Assembly: GCA_030998225.1 (NCBI GenBank) | Contig: JAPYXD010000701.1 | Span: 16,538,501-16,602,500, forward strand | Source: Diplolepis rosae | Lineage: Eukaryota; Arthropoda; Insecta; Hymenoptera; Diplolepididae | Length of the DNA: 64,000 nt | Reading direction: 5' to 3' | The notes under the pieces: model-generated | Seen by the model: only the letters and a program-made list of their open reading frames with translations | Told to the model about the DNA's origin: nothing | The model's database searches: none | In this document: positions 23,729 to 34,179 of the stretch, one piece after another | How the letters are laid out: the number at the start of each line of letters is the position of its first letter | Numbering within the stretch: position 1 is the first letter of the stretch | Program-made: the position numbers and the translations under genes

Positions 23729-24278
23729 TTCCAGACAGTCCATCGGCTCACTCTCCCGCATTTTGAAAGCAAAAGTGCATGAATTAGGATCCGAACTTCT
23801 CCCTCATCCACCCTATTCCCCTGATTTGACTCCTATCTTCTACTTATTTTCAAATCTCAAGATCTGGCTCAGGCGGGAAAGAGATTTTAGTTTGATGAGC
23901 AGGTTATCGCCACCGTAGATGATTATATTAAAGGTTTTGAAACTTTTTACTTTTTCGAAAGGATAAACAAATTGGAATAGCGTTTGACTAGTGTGTAGTG
24001 GCTGAAGGAGATTATGTTGAAGAATAAAAAAAAAATTGCATAAAAAAGGCATTTTTATATATTTTTTACCTTATATATTGAACGATCCACGTATGTATTC
24101 CGCCTGTTTTGAGCCAGTTAATTTGGTTTTGTTACCCTAATTCAGGAACTAAATAAATGAATAACTATGCTCACTGTGACGAAAAAAAGAGAAATTAGAG
24201 GTTCATCAAGTACTCGTTAAAATATTGATTCACATATGTACGTTTAAAAATCTACACCAGGTACGGACGTAACCCGTT

Positions 24279-24488
24279 ATGGAGATGAGGATGGGCTTGA
24301 CATCTGCAACTATAATGCACCTCTATCTCGTTCTTATCTACGTCTCTCGTTATAGAACTCCAAGATATTTTTCTCGTGACTTTCAAGCTTCAGTGCTCTT
24401 AGTTGCCGTACCTTTACTCCGGATTATTCTCAAAGAAGCCACCTGCATAAACGAAGCTCAGCCCCGCATGTGGAGAATGCATACCTGA
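24279..24488 (+). CDS. Unidentified 69-residue hydrophobic ORF
   Basis: The ORF begins with closely spaced ATGs (MEMRMG) and is GC-richer than its surroundings. The product has a hydrophobic stretch around residues 12-23 (IMHLYLVLIYVS) and a second around 39-52 (ASVLLVAVPLLRII), so it could span a membrane twice. It lies just downstream of the transposon nest. No homology or splice evidence is visible, so it may be a small gene, an exon or chance. Confidence 0.22.
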   Translation: MEMRMGLTSATIMHLYLVLIYVSRYRTPRYFSRDFQASVLLVAVPLLRIILKEATCINEAQPRMWRMHT

Positions 24489-24499
24489 GAAGACTGATT

Positions 24500-25647
24500 T
24501 ATTGGCTTCAGGAAATTTGGAATGTCATTTCACTTTTATTTATTTAAATTATAAAATAAATATGCAATAAATGAAAATATTTATATACTGGGCGAGTATT
24601 TTTTATTAGTGGAACCTTGAGATTATCAGGGTTTTCCGAAAGGTTAGGCTCAGTATTGAGCATTTATAATTTACGATTCCTAAAGTAGCCATTATTCGGA
24701 TCTTCTGATTTATAACTTTCCAAAAGTTTTTTGTATGCTACATATGCACATTTTTTCATCAAAGTCTTTCTTAAAATTTATGATCTAGAAAATAAAAGAA
24801 TTTCATTCAGTATATACAAGTTTCGCAAATTAGTGAATTTATATAAATTCACATTTTGAAAAATCGGACCGGAATACTGTATTATTTCGAGGTTTTAAAG
24901 ATAAATAAAATTTTGAACCATTTTTCTGTTTTCAAGTTGCTAAAATTATCAGAAGTTGATAAAAATGTGACTAAATAATTCCTGATCAATATTTAATTGA
25001 GAAATTAAAAAGTATTCAAATTAAATAGTTTCAAATTGCAGTAAATGCATAAAATTTTCAATCTACAATTTGGAAAGATTGAATCAGTCTAGCGTAAAAT
25101 AGCAAAATATTCCACGTTTCATGAAATTTTCAACCAATATCGGAAAAGACGTACCCTTACTTGAGCATGATTTTCAGTAACGATTAATAAGCGTTGGCGG
25201 GACGTGCACATACATATGCATGCATATAGATCGAATTCGCCTAGCGTCTAACTAAAATTATGCAATCGAATGACACAATGGGCCAACTATTATGTAACAG
25301 TCAAGTAACTAACTTTCGAACAATAGATGCAATAGCTACAATGGTAACCCTCTTGAATTCTCACTTTACCTTCACTAACAGCATGGCTAGTTAGCAATGA
25401 AATGTTTTTCCCTCTTATATCGATAAAACTTTAATTGTATACACATATACACAGCATTAACAAGTGCAATAACATAAAACTAAATATTGCATAAAAACAA
25501 TCGGAAGAACATAAAAATTTTATTTCGGAAAACGAGACTGATTAGATTTATTGTCATTATTCAGTCCAAGGTATTTATACTTTCTAAAGGCTGAATGAAT
25601 TCTTTTAAATCGATATTATATTGAAACATACTATTTATTACGTAATT
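24500..25647. other. AT-rich DNA, no gene recognised
   Basis: No ORF or repeat worth naming; a slightly GC-richer patch at 25150-25390 has no open frame of interest. Confidence 0.5.
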
Positions 25648-26308
25648 GATCCACGAAAATTAGACCTCAGGTAAAAATAGATAATTTTGCTTTCAAGAAT
25701 AGCAATATTATTATTGAAGGGCTATTTTGGAAGAGAAACAATTCATTTCCTTTAAAAAAATTTGAAATACAGAAAAATAATTTGATTATTAAATTTCATT
25801 TTTGCCCCAACTTTTTTTCTTATCGCTTCTGACCAAATTTTAAAAGATTATGCGATTTTAATAAATTACGAATCACTTTTTCAAGAAAAACATTCCCTAC
25901 TACTTAACCATTTCAAATTTTCAAAAATTAATGAATTATTATCAAATTCAGCAATTTGTTTATAAAAATTTTGTTTTGGAGAATATTTTTTAATGTTTTC
26001 AGCCTTTAAAAAATTTATTTTTAAAAATCAGAAACGGTGAAGTTGTGGGAAATCTTTTCTCTGGAAAAATGATTCATAATTTATTAGAATCGCATAATTT
26101 TCTAAAATTTGGTAAGAAGCGATAAGAAAAAAAGCTGGGTCAAAAATAAAATTTATTAATAAAATTATTTTTCTGTGTTTCAAATTTTTTTCATGTAAAA
26201 TAATCTTTTTTCTTTCAAAATTGCCCTTCAATAATAATATTACTATTCTTGAAAGCAAAATTTTCTATTTTTGCCTGTGATCTAATTTTCGTGAACGAAA
26301 ACTACCTT
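25648..26308. mobile_element. Diverged foldback related to 16839-17464
   Basis: The arms CACGAAAATTAGACC and inverted GATCTAATTTTCGTG, then TTTTGCTTTCAAGAATAG on both sides, form a long palindrome. The centre AATTTGTTTATAAAAATTTTG matches the centre of the foldback at 16839-17464 in inverse orientation. Its right end shares the ACTACCTT terminus. The left terminus is missing or decayed. Confidence 0.7.
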
Positions 26309-26309
26309 A

Positions 26310-28090
26310 ACTAAAGTCAAAGAATTTTCATCAACACAATTTTGATAAGATGTGTATATCAACTCTTTCCTAATTTCAAAGTCATAAATAAATAATTGAG
26401 GGTTGGATGTTCTAATCGTGTTAGGTGCCATTCTTTTCAAAATGCTTTTCCTTGTACAAAATTATTTTCTAAACCGAGGCCAAAACTAACACGGTTGAGA
26501 AATCACGATTCAACAAAAAACTTTTTCTACATAAATCATTAAAGTGAGCCTATGGCAGTCTTATTTGTGTTATGTCCAACGGAGTCTTATGGAAAAACGG
26601 TTTCTTTTATCAATTTAACCATGTTTTTTCGAATATTTTGAGCCTTACGCTCCATTAAGCGTCAACTAGACTTAGTACAGCACTTCCCGGTCGACAAGGT
26701 ATAGAAGATGTCGCTTTTAGTTGAAAATGTCGCGAGCATTTGTGTTTTTTTCCATTCAATTCGATTCAACTTTCGATTGAAAAAATCCATTTTTTTTTTA
26801 TAAAATGAGATGTTGCATTGAAGATATGATTATACACTTCCTAACAAACAATTTGGTATAAAAATGGTTGTGAAATATTTGAATTTACAATAGTAATGGT
26901 GAATCGGAAAAAAGACGCCCATAATATACTGGAGCGCGAATGGACTTATCAGAAATAGATCTGCCATACTCCCTGGAGTTATCCAGGGTACGCATTGGAA
27001 GCACATAATTTCTGCAGGTTTAAACATTTGTAGATTAAACTTTGGAAAATGATTAATGTGATCAAATATCACGTACAAATTAAATTTAAGAAATTTTCAT
27101 AAATAATTGTTGAAATAATAAAGTAAAATCACCGTGAAAAATTGGTGAAAATTTGTATAAAATTAGAATTTTGACTGTTGTAGACTTTCAATAAATGCCT
27201 ACTGTTTTTTATGCTACTAAAGTATTTGATTACTGGTTGACTAAATCGAATTACTAGGACATACATTAAGCATACGTCCTATTGTGCCCGTCTCTTTCCA
27301 ATGAATTTCAAATTTTAGAATCTCTATTTTCACTCTCATATTCTACAAATTTTTTGAACACATATAATTTTTAATGTTCATTGAAAAAAGTAAAAACTGA
27401 ATAATTAAACACATGGCTTTAAGATAATTCAACAATGAAATGTGGTAAACATGGATGTAATACAATTTTTCCAATTAGGACGCTATAACAAAATCGACAG
27501 TTTTCAAACAGATTGCTCATATTTTCCCTGTTTCAATTCCGTACTTGATGAAAACTTTCAGATATAAATCGATCAACAACATCCACACAAAATATGTTCA
27601 GAAAAGTTAATCATTTCAAGTTTATAAATTTACAACAAAATTATCCAGGTAAGATTTTAATTACTGGTTAGCTGATAAAAATATCTTATTTTTAATGACA
27701 CAATGACGTTCCCGCACGCGAAGATTTATAATAACTGCAAATAATTTTATTTTCGCAAGACTTACAATTTGTTACACAGTAAAAAATTCTGCTCTACCTA
27801 AAAAGCTAAAACGTTATAAATGTAAAAAGCTTGAGGTGAACTTCAGCACACATTTTTGCTTTAAATATTTATTTCCCCGTGTGAGGAAAATACCGTACAG
27901 GTAGACAAACCACTGATACTGACATATTTATGATTATCTGTCACCAGCATTAATCAAAACGAAACGAGAAACACAAAGCAAGAAAGGCCATACTGCTGCT
28001 ATTGCAAGCAATCAACGCTAGGATTTAGATTAAAAACACTGAAACAAACTTCATAAAACTTCTCATACTTTCTCTTTGAGTTGATTTTCA
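26310..28090. other. AT-rich DNA, no gene recognised
   Basis: A patch at 26640-26730 with TCAACTAGACTTAGTACAGC is GC-richer but has no open frame. The minus ORF 26830-27078 has no recognised features. Confidence 0.45.
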
Positions 28091-28099
28091 AGAAAAAAG

Positions 28100-28354
28100 A
28101 TGTGGGGTTACGTATTGAAGTTAGTAGGATGTTATACTCTATTGCAAGCTCATTGCCAATTCTCATCACGTACGCGTGTACGTCGAGCGAACTGTAGCGT
28201 ATATGGTTGTCCGGAATCTACGAAGTTACGAGTTCTAATCGCTGCCACTGCAGCATCCAAAGGGAAATTAGGCAAATTTGCATTTTGCGGCTTATCGAGC
28301 CAGAGCTTCTACAACAACGTTTCGAAGTCGCGAAGAACAGCACGTCTTTATTAG
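28100..28354 (+). CDS. Unidentified 84-residue ORF, possible secreted peptide
   Basis: The ATG at 28100 opens MWGYVLKLVGCYTLLQAHC, which could be a short signal peptide, followed by a basic, cysteine-containing stretch (RVRRANCSVYGCPES). The segment 28130-28340 is GC-richer than its flanks. Overlapping frames are also open in the plus strand (28207-28428) and minus strand (28218-28406), so the coding frame is unproven. No family is recognised. Confidence 0.22.
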   Translation: MWGYVLKLVGCYTLLQAHCQFSSRTRVRRANCSVYGCPESTKLRVLIAATAASKGKLGKFAFCGLSSQSFYNNVSKSRRTARLY

Positions 28355-28429
28355 GATTTTTATCGAAACCAAAGTTCAATGACGTAAAAATCTTGTATAT
28401 TTTCATGAATTTATGTTCTGGGAACTAAA

Positions 28430-29200
28430 ATTGATTGTTTATTCAAGCCTTGTTAACTTGTTATCAACATGTTGGTATTACTTTGACAATTATCACGGAT
28501 TCAGAAGATGCTCTTACGATTATTAGGTGTACAACTTATAAGAAACTTAGGGTCAATGTCAACCTCCGATTTTTTTTCTCCTTTAAGCCTGTGATAGCAC
28601 ATCAAAAATAAGAGACATCTATTTTTTCATATCGGCTAATATTCTATTTTAAGAGGTAAAACTCGCCTCCAAAGTTGAATATGTCCTAGGTTGATTTTCA
28701 AAGTTCTCAAGATCTATTGTTCAAATTTCAATATTGACAACGGAATAATATTTGAAACTGCTAGGATGACAAACACAATAGCAACCTTCAATTGAGGGGT
28801 AGTTTTTAGGGATGAACTACCCTTGCATAAAAATTGTTTTTGTTTCAAAAAAAAAATATTGCTATATTTTTAACGAAACCAATAGCTTTTTACAGATGAT
28901 TAAAAACTAAATAATATTTAAATCTACCTCTCGATGTGAGATCCTAATTTTTTTAAGTATATTTTTTTCATACAATCAGAAGTTGAAATTTTAATTGTCA
29001 AAATAATTTACAATGCATAGTAATAAATAACTATAATGACTTTTTCATGCTTTTGCAACTTGCGTTGTATTAATATTGGTGATGAAAACCACCTCTACAT
29101 GTTATGTTAAAAAAAAATTTAATTGAACATTTTAAAAATGTTTAGTTTAATTAAAATGTTCTAAAGCACCATTAGAATTTGCACAATAATCGAGTGTTTT
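28430..29200. other. AT-rich DNA, no gene recognised
   Basis: A single ATTAGGTGTACAACTTA at about 28523 resembles the mariner end at 1972, but no second end or transposase sequence accompanies it. Confidence 0.4.
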
Positions 29201-29208
29201 GCGGAAAC

Positions 29209-29631
29209 TAGGGGTGGGCGATTCTGGATCGATTCTTCAAATATCGATCTTTTGAATCGATTCTTTACAAGTCGATTTTTTGTTGGATATTCTTTATTTT
29301 CAGAATCGATTCTTTTATTTTTATTTATCTATATTTCTGTCCTATACTTACGAAACCGCGGCGTACGTTTTAGTTCTTTCTTGCTCTTTCCTGTAATTTT
29401 TGCTTTTGTGCTCCTAGCTGCATCTCAATTATATTAACGATCTTTAATCATTTTATTTAAATTTGAATAAATGTAATTATTTTTAGGTAAATATCAACTA
29501 TTTAAGACATTTTTACATCGATCTTGAAAGATCGATTCTTTTTATCCGATTTTTTTGCAGAACCGATTTTAATAAATTCGATCCTGGATCGATTCAAGAA
29601 TCGATCTTTTTGAGAGAATCGCCCATCCCTA
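29209..29631. mobile_element. Non-autonomous hAT-type element, exact 8-bp duplication
   Basis: The ends TAGGGGTGGGCGATTC and inverted TAGGGATGGGCGATTC are flanked by exact copies of GCGGAAAC (29201-29208 and 29632-29639). Both ends and the middle contain many copies of an AATCGAT/ATCGATC motif in both orientations, likely subterminal transposase-binding sites as in other hAT elements. The length is 423 bp with no transposase. The ORF at 29252-29437 lies inside it and is not a gene. Confidence 0.93.
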
Positions 29632-29639
29632 GCGGAAAC

Positions 29640-30450
29640 TATAAAAAATGCGCTCTATTATGTCTGTTTTAATACCATTGACCACTAATCACATGATTCC
29701 CTTAGACCTAATGTATTAATTTAAATACCTTACGTGTGCGATGTGGTTTCACTTTGTCCTGCAGGAAATAGACATTTTTCACCAGTCCCCTTTTCTTTGC
29801 GTAAGAAAAAATTGTTTTCTTGTATCTTTCTCTACTGACAGTAGAATTGAAGAATTGTAGATGAATTACATTTGAGCAGTTCTTTGAATAGATGCATTGA
29901 GATTTTCGACGGAATATTTTTTCAATTTCTTCAAATGTATCTTTTGTCATTATTGTGTAGGAAGGGCCAAGATGGTTATGACTATGGTCGTCTACCGTAC
30001 CATACTGTAAAAAATTATCGATTACTCTGCAAAATGTTTACTTCAAATTAATTTCATGCAATACATTTGCCAAAAATTGTCATAAAATGCACATGTCAGA
30101 GCGCATGGTCATAAAAATTACCGATTCCTTACCTTCTGGGAGTGTTTTACTTAGCAATTCTATGTTATGTGTTTCCAACTTGTAACGAAATCCTCGAAAA
30201 GCGTTGTTATATACTTTCCCTCTAAAAACAAAGAACCTGATGAAAAACATGTTTTCTTTAACTGTGAGGTCATTCATTCTGACTTCGGCTCCAATCACGG
30301 CCATAATGAATTTCAACGTGAAGAACTTGGACTTAGCGACCGCACTTACGCCCAGCGGCACTCATGATCCTGTTTTCCGTAGGGAGAACAGATGCTCTTA
30401 GGAGCCAGCTGAACTTCAGTCACACGGGCGCCTGAGCACCTACTTCCATA
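29640..30450. other. Intergenic stretch with overlapping short ORFs
   Basis: Minus ORFs 29708-29950 (80 codons, basic) and 30080-30361 (93 codons), with two plus ORFs overlapping the latter, show no known domains. Composition rises in GC towards 30360. Confidence 0.35.
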
Positions 30451-30498
30451 CAAGTGGGAGTGGGTTCAACAGAGACTCGGTTACAGATGGAGCGCCTA

Positions 30499-30511
30499 CC
30501 CCCCCCCCCCC
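30499..30511 (+). repeat. Run of 13 cytosines
   Basis: An uninterrupted C run followed by a CT-rich tract up to about 30530. It is striking in AT-rich surroundings and is prone to length errors in sequencing. Confidence 0.9.
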
Positions 30512-30614
30512 TCCTCCCTCCCCCCACCCGTATTTCGGTTGGCCCGATTACTAGAAGGCAAGCCTTGGTAGCATTGATAAATGACAAAGGACCCATTGGT
30601 CCACCCGCTTTAAC

Positions 30615-30854
30615 TTGTCAGAAGGAAATGCAGACTCCAATCCTACAAAATTCCGGCGCGAGTTTCCAGGGTGTGGGTGTGAAAAGATTTGTCTGTCTCG
30701 GACTGGCCTGACCCTTTATCAGAGGTGGAAACACCAGGATGAAGTGGAGGCTGTGGGTCCTGTGGACTTTTCTTGCAAACAGCAACAGATTGAAGAAAAT
30801 CAGTTTTTTGAAGACTCGGAAGAACTATTCTATGGACCTGGAATTGCAGATTAA
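30615..30854 (+). pseudogene. Possible retroelement zinc-finger fragment
   Basis: An open frame ends with TAA at 30852-30854, just before GGTAAGTAAC. The product includes FPGCGCEKICLSRTGLTLY followed by QRWKH, which resembles the C2H2-type finger near the N-terminus of some non-LTR retrotransposon proteins (C-x3-C-L-S-R-x-G-L-x-L-H-x3-W-x-H), with Tyr where the first His is expected. The rest is acidic (QQQIEENQFFEDSEELF). There is no ATG in the frame before it, so it is a fragment or an exon. An overlapping frame from ATG 30454 encodes a proline-rich stretch. The assignment is inference from one motif. Confidence 0.35.
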
Positions 30855-31941
30855 TCGGTAAGTAACCAAAACTAGTTGTTATAATGTACTAAAACTTTAA
30901 ACGCGATTATCTCAAAACTGTATTTTTAAAAACTGCTCGTGTTGTAACTCAAAAAGTTATTGATTGATTTGCCTGAAATTTTGAGAGGCTTTCCTCTACA
31001 TTATTATCGGAAGGATAAACCTAAAATTACGCGTTAATAAAATACTTTTTGTGGGTTAAAAGTGTCGAAAAAATAGCCGAAAATTCTAACTTATTTTTCA
31101 AAAGCTTATTTTATATTGAATTTTATGTTTTTTTTTTAGTGTTATAGGTTTATCCTTCCCGCTAATATGTTATAAAAAGAAAGAAATTTAATTTTTTGTT
31201 TCAGATCAATGGTTAATGTGTGATAAATAGAGCACTTTTGGACCTCGCGCCGAAGACGACAGACGAAAAATTATCCTAAGCCGCCATTTTGGAAGGAAAA
31301 AAAAAAATTTTATACTTTAGAAAGGTTAAATAAAGTTATGTTAAAAATTTAAAACAATAAAATTATTTTATGTGCCTCAGCCGCGGAAACTCGTTTTTCC
31401 GTTACAGCTGAGAGTAAAGGAATGTTTTATATTCTGTTACAGAGGAATACAATGTAGAAATTGAACTGCGCATGCGCATTATAGTCTTACAGCGGAACGC
31501 AATCTATTTATTATTCTTCTTCTTCTCACTTCTTCTTCGTACAGCGTTAGCACTGACTACTACACAAGACCGATAAAATCAAAATGGCCGGGACTAGTCG
31601 CCAATTTGCGCCCGCTTCGTACAACTAGCGCAGCAAACAACTACGATAAGTACTAGATTAGATTCTAATGTACGCATAAAAACTCATATCCGCACCACAG
31701 TCACATAAAATAGAATATGTGCCAATGCACACAATTCGGGACATTGCAAGACTCGCGACAATGCTCGCAGGACTGATCGCGCCTCGGATTCGTCTAGGCT
31801 TTGTCTCGACTTCCTCTCGGGTACGCCTCGACTACGCCTTGGCTTCGATCTCCTGCGAACATTTTCGCTCGTCACGCAATCACCCTCATTGTGTGCCTAG
31901 GCACAATATACTATTATCACCTTCAAAAACATTTTTAAAAT

Positions 31942-32643
31942 ATGACTGATTTTGAGGCGTTTACATGGACTTCTCCCCTTGAAGAAAGGATAACCGGTGA
32001 GGGGACCAGAATGTTAGGAAGAAGAGAGGCACCCCGAAGAAATAGTCGAACGTACCAAAACAGAGCGTATTCAAGAAAGGATGACCAGTGAGGGGACCAG
32101 AATGTTAGCAAGAAGAGAGGCTAAGATATTAGTGCAATAGGAGGAGAGATGCTCGTAAGAATGCTATTAATATCAGTCTCCATGTAAAATTTCCACATAG
32201 GATTATGGAGTCAGATAAAGAACATAGAAGATCGCGTATAAGATAATGGTGGCCGCAATAGTAGAGGAGGTGAGAATGGACCTGGGGCCGCCCGCTCTCG
32301 ATAATGAGACACATAATGCCCAAGATTTGTATCGCATTTTTATCGATACAGTGACTGATACTAGGAAGGACACTCTTATTAGGCTGTTTCTTTACCAGAA
32401 TTCCATCTTGTCCAATACTTGGGCGCAGCTATTCTCTCGCAGAAAAGACCATCGACAAGAGTAAGCTTCGACTCAGAGTTTATGGATCAAGAATCGAAAT
32501 CGAAACTTCCCGAACCCCTAGAGCCAACCATAGTTGTCTTACAGCAGGTCAATGTCGCGAAAAAGTTTTCTTCTAGTTCTTCCTCCGCAGACACAAAATT
32601 AGGTGCAGTCCGGAAAATTTGTGTTAAGATATTCATCCAATAG
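31942..32643 (+). pseudogene. Decayed ORF cluster, possible retroelement gag/ORF1 relic
   Basis: Several protein-like frames follow each other with frame changes. ATG 31942 to TGA 32089 gives 49 residues (MTDFEAFTWTSPLEERITGE at the start). The frame of 32246-32464 contains HNAQDLYRIFIDTVTDTRKD. The frame of 32419-32643 contains MDQESKSKLPEPLEPTIVV then a serine run. They look like parts of one longer degraded reading frame. A 91-bp offset duplication lies within it (AGTGAGGGGACCAGAATGTT at 32087 and its near-copy at 31996). I cannot name the family; gag-like is a guess from composition and context. Confidence 0.35.
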
Positions 32644-32960
32644 GCCTCCATGACTTCCCCTCTTGGTTGCCTGGCTCCTGTTTTCCCATATAAAATCCCT
32701 CATATGCACCTAAGCCTACACTCTGAACTGCTGTAAGACTACTTTGATCGACTTTAGGAGTTCAGGAAGGTACTTGCATCAAAGCTATGTCTCATGATCT
32801 ATTTGGGACTTGGCTGATGTCGACATCTCCTATAGATCTTCTAAAAATGTGTCAGGACCGTCACTGGTGGGATAGACCATCCCCCTTCCTTTTCAATTTT
32901 CTCAACTGTGAGCCACTGTAAGACTACCGTGGTTGGCTCTACGGGTTCAGAAAGGTTACG
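32505..32960. repeat. Direct and inverted copies of a 40-bp motif
   Basis: A motif CTGTAAGACTAC then TGGTTGGCTCTA..GGTTCAG occurs at about 32728-32780 and 32912-32958 in direct order, and inverted at about 32508-32548. This arrangement supports a decayed repetitive element rather than a host gene. Confidence 0.55.
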
Positions 32961-33274
32961 AGTCGGTCTGAATGCATCGATCCTCGCCCCAAAGTATCCG
33001 AGCTACGTAGCAAACACGATATTTTTTGCAAAATACTTCCTGAAGAAGTGTTCCGATAAATGTTATATATTGTCATAGCTGTTCAGAGGAAATAAGGAAT
33101 AAAAGTAGGACCTAAGGAGCGAAAACAGATACAATGTTAAAATGTCGGTCGTAAATGGACATTCTTACTACTGCTCTATAGGGACACAAAGTACTTCTTT
33201 AGTGCGTTTTGCAAAAAAAAATTGGTTTCTATAAAAAAATGTGTGTGTTCCACCCCTTGTTAACCCTTGTCGTA

Positions 33275-33520
33275 TAGCGTAATAGTATACATCCAATATT
33301 TAAAGTTGAACTGTAAGCTACATATCAGTAAAAGTCCTATTCAAATCAGCCAGGAAGTTTTTACGTCCTATTGAAACAATCATACAAAGTCACCCTCTCT
33401 CACACAACTGTTGACAAAGCGAAATAATGTACACCCTATATTCAAATCTGGACCCCAAGCATTATACCAGTAAAAATCTCACTCAAATTTGTTAAATAGT
33501 TTTTGCTTGATGCTCTAACA
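33275..33520 (+). repeat. Diverged direct repeat, about 145-bp spacing
   Basis: AATAGTATACATCCAATATT to GTAAAAGTCCTATTCAAAT at 33280-33350 recurs as AATAATGTACACCCTATATT to GTAAAAATCTCACTCAAAT at about 33424-33500. Probably the tail of the decayed element upstream. Confidence 0.5.
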
Positions 33521-33723
33521 GACAAAAAATTCGAAAACATGTATATAATATTATAATATATCGTATAATTTGATATATCTTGTGATGCTTTTCTGGATCA
33601 GCCATTTTGACATAAAACTTACTTTTTGAAACGCATTTACTAATTTGTCGATGACTTAATTGTCTCCTCAAGCTAAAGCTTTCTGGTAATAAATATCAGG
33701 AACTCGTGAAACCTCGGCATATA

Positions 33724-33827
33724 CAGAGTGGCCACGAGTGAGTTAAAGAATACGAATATAGAGTTAAGACTATAGTATATCGTACGTAAATTGTTTCCTA
33801 TTCTGCAATCCATTCGTGGCCACTCTG
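33724..33827. mobile_element. 104-bp miniature element with TA duplication
   Basis: The ends CAGAGTGGCCACGA and TCGTGGCCACTCTG are perfect inverted repeats, with TA outside each (33722-33723, 33828-33829). It is one of the smallest intact-looking elements in the window. Confidence 0.8.
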
Positions 33828-33964
33828 TATATATATGTACTGCCATATCTTTTAAATATTGGAAATGGAAGATTATTGATGCTTTAAAGCAGAGATATGA
33901 AGTAAGGAGTATTCTTTTCTAATCTAAAAAATATGAGCACAAAACGTCAGAACAAAGTCAAAAG

Positions 33965-34063
33965 TATTTGTAATAAAACGGGGAAAGAATGCACAAACTC
34001 TTCTAAATATCGAGCCCAGGACCTTTCGATTGCCGGTCGAATGCTCTATCATCTGAGCTCAGA
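33965..34063 (-). repeat. tRNA-derived SINE head, minus strand
   Basis: Read on the minus strand it gives GAGCTCAGATGATAGAGC, then TTCGACCGGCAATCGAA, then CCTGGGCTCGA, the D, anticodon and T arms of a tRNA-like sequence. It is followed by a TTCTTTCCCC tail. It lies head to head with the plus-strand copy, only about 13 bases apart. Confidence 0.6.
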
Positions 34064-34076
34064 AAAGTTTTGTGGA

Positions 34077-34175
34077 ACCTCCGTAGCTCAGATGATAGAG
34101 CATTCGATCGGCAATCGAAAGATTCTGGGCTCGATACCCAGCGGAGTGGAAGCGTTCCTTTTTTCACAGAAAAAA
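34077..34175 (+). repeat. tRNA-derived SINE copy with complete tRNA-like head
   Basis: Positions 34077-34149 fold as a cloverleaf: acceptor ACCTCCG with CGGAGTG (one mismatch), D stem GCTC/GAGC, anticodon stem TTCGA/TCGAA with loop TCGGCAA (anticodon GGC at 34110-34112), and T stem CTGGG/CCCAG. Position 33 is C rather than the near-universal T, there is no CCA-type context, and the tail TTCCTTTTTTCACAGAAAA is shared with other copies. This favours a SINE or tRNA pseudogene over a working tRNA. A GGC anticodon would read alanine GCC, which is not used in typical eukaryotic tRNA sets. Confidence 0.65.
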
Positions 34176-34179
34176 TTGT

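Larger units (their letters stand above)
19927..24027 (+). pseudogene. Mariner transposase split by two insertions
   Basis: Three plus-strand pieces line up in order. Piece one (about 19927-20121) has GRPVKGTASEMIKKIHRI and the second helix-turn-helix VREIAEISGISVGAVHNIL. Piece two (21265-21666) has ARWVPRLLTIDQKR, a VNETW block and TIFWNAQ..ILIDYFQKG. Piece three (23737-24027) has KVHELGSELLPHPPYSPD and the C-terminal DYVEE. The first catalytic residue is Asn (NETW instead of DETW). There are several in-frame stops, for example KST-stop-DE early on, and the N-terminus is missing. The enzyme is dead. Confidence 0.88.
19801..24091 (+). mobile_element. Host mariner of a nested transposon cluster
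   Basis: The left end CGTGAGTCGCTCAATAA pairs with the inverted right end CGTGGATCGTTCAATA. TA flanks both ends (19799-19800 and 24092-24093). The 4291-bp span contains two independent insertions, a minus-strand mariner (20140-21262) and a palindromic element (21675-23728). Removing them with their duplications leaves about 1.1 kb, the expected size for a slightly deleted mariner. Confidence 0.88.

Noticed and set aside
28523..28545. Mariner end like that at 1972 (TTAGGTGTACAACTTA)
   Set aside because: Only one end, no partner within several kilobases and no transposase sequence beside it.
29252..29437. 61-codon ORF as a small membrane protein
   Set aside because: It lies entirely inside the hAT-type miniature element and crosses its subterminal motif array.
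34077..34149. Functional tRNA-Ala(GGC) gene
   Set aside because: Position 33 is C, the acceptor has a mismatch, the anticodon is not normally used for alanine in eukaryotes, and the same tail is shared with other dispersed copies; SINE head is more likely.
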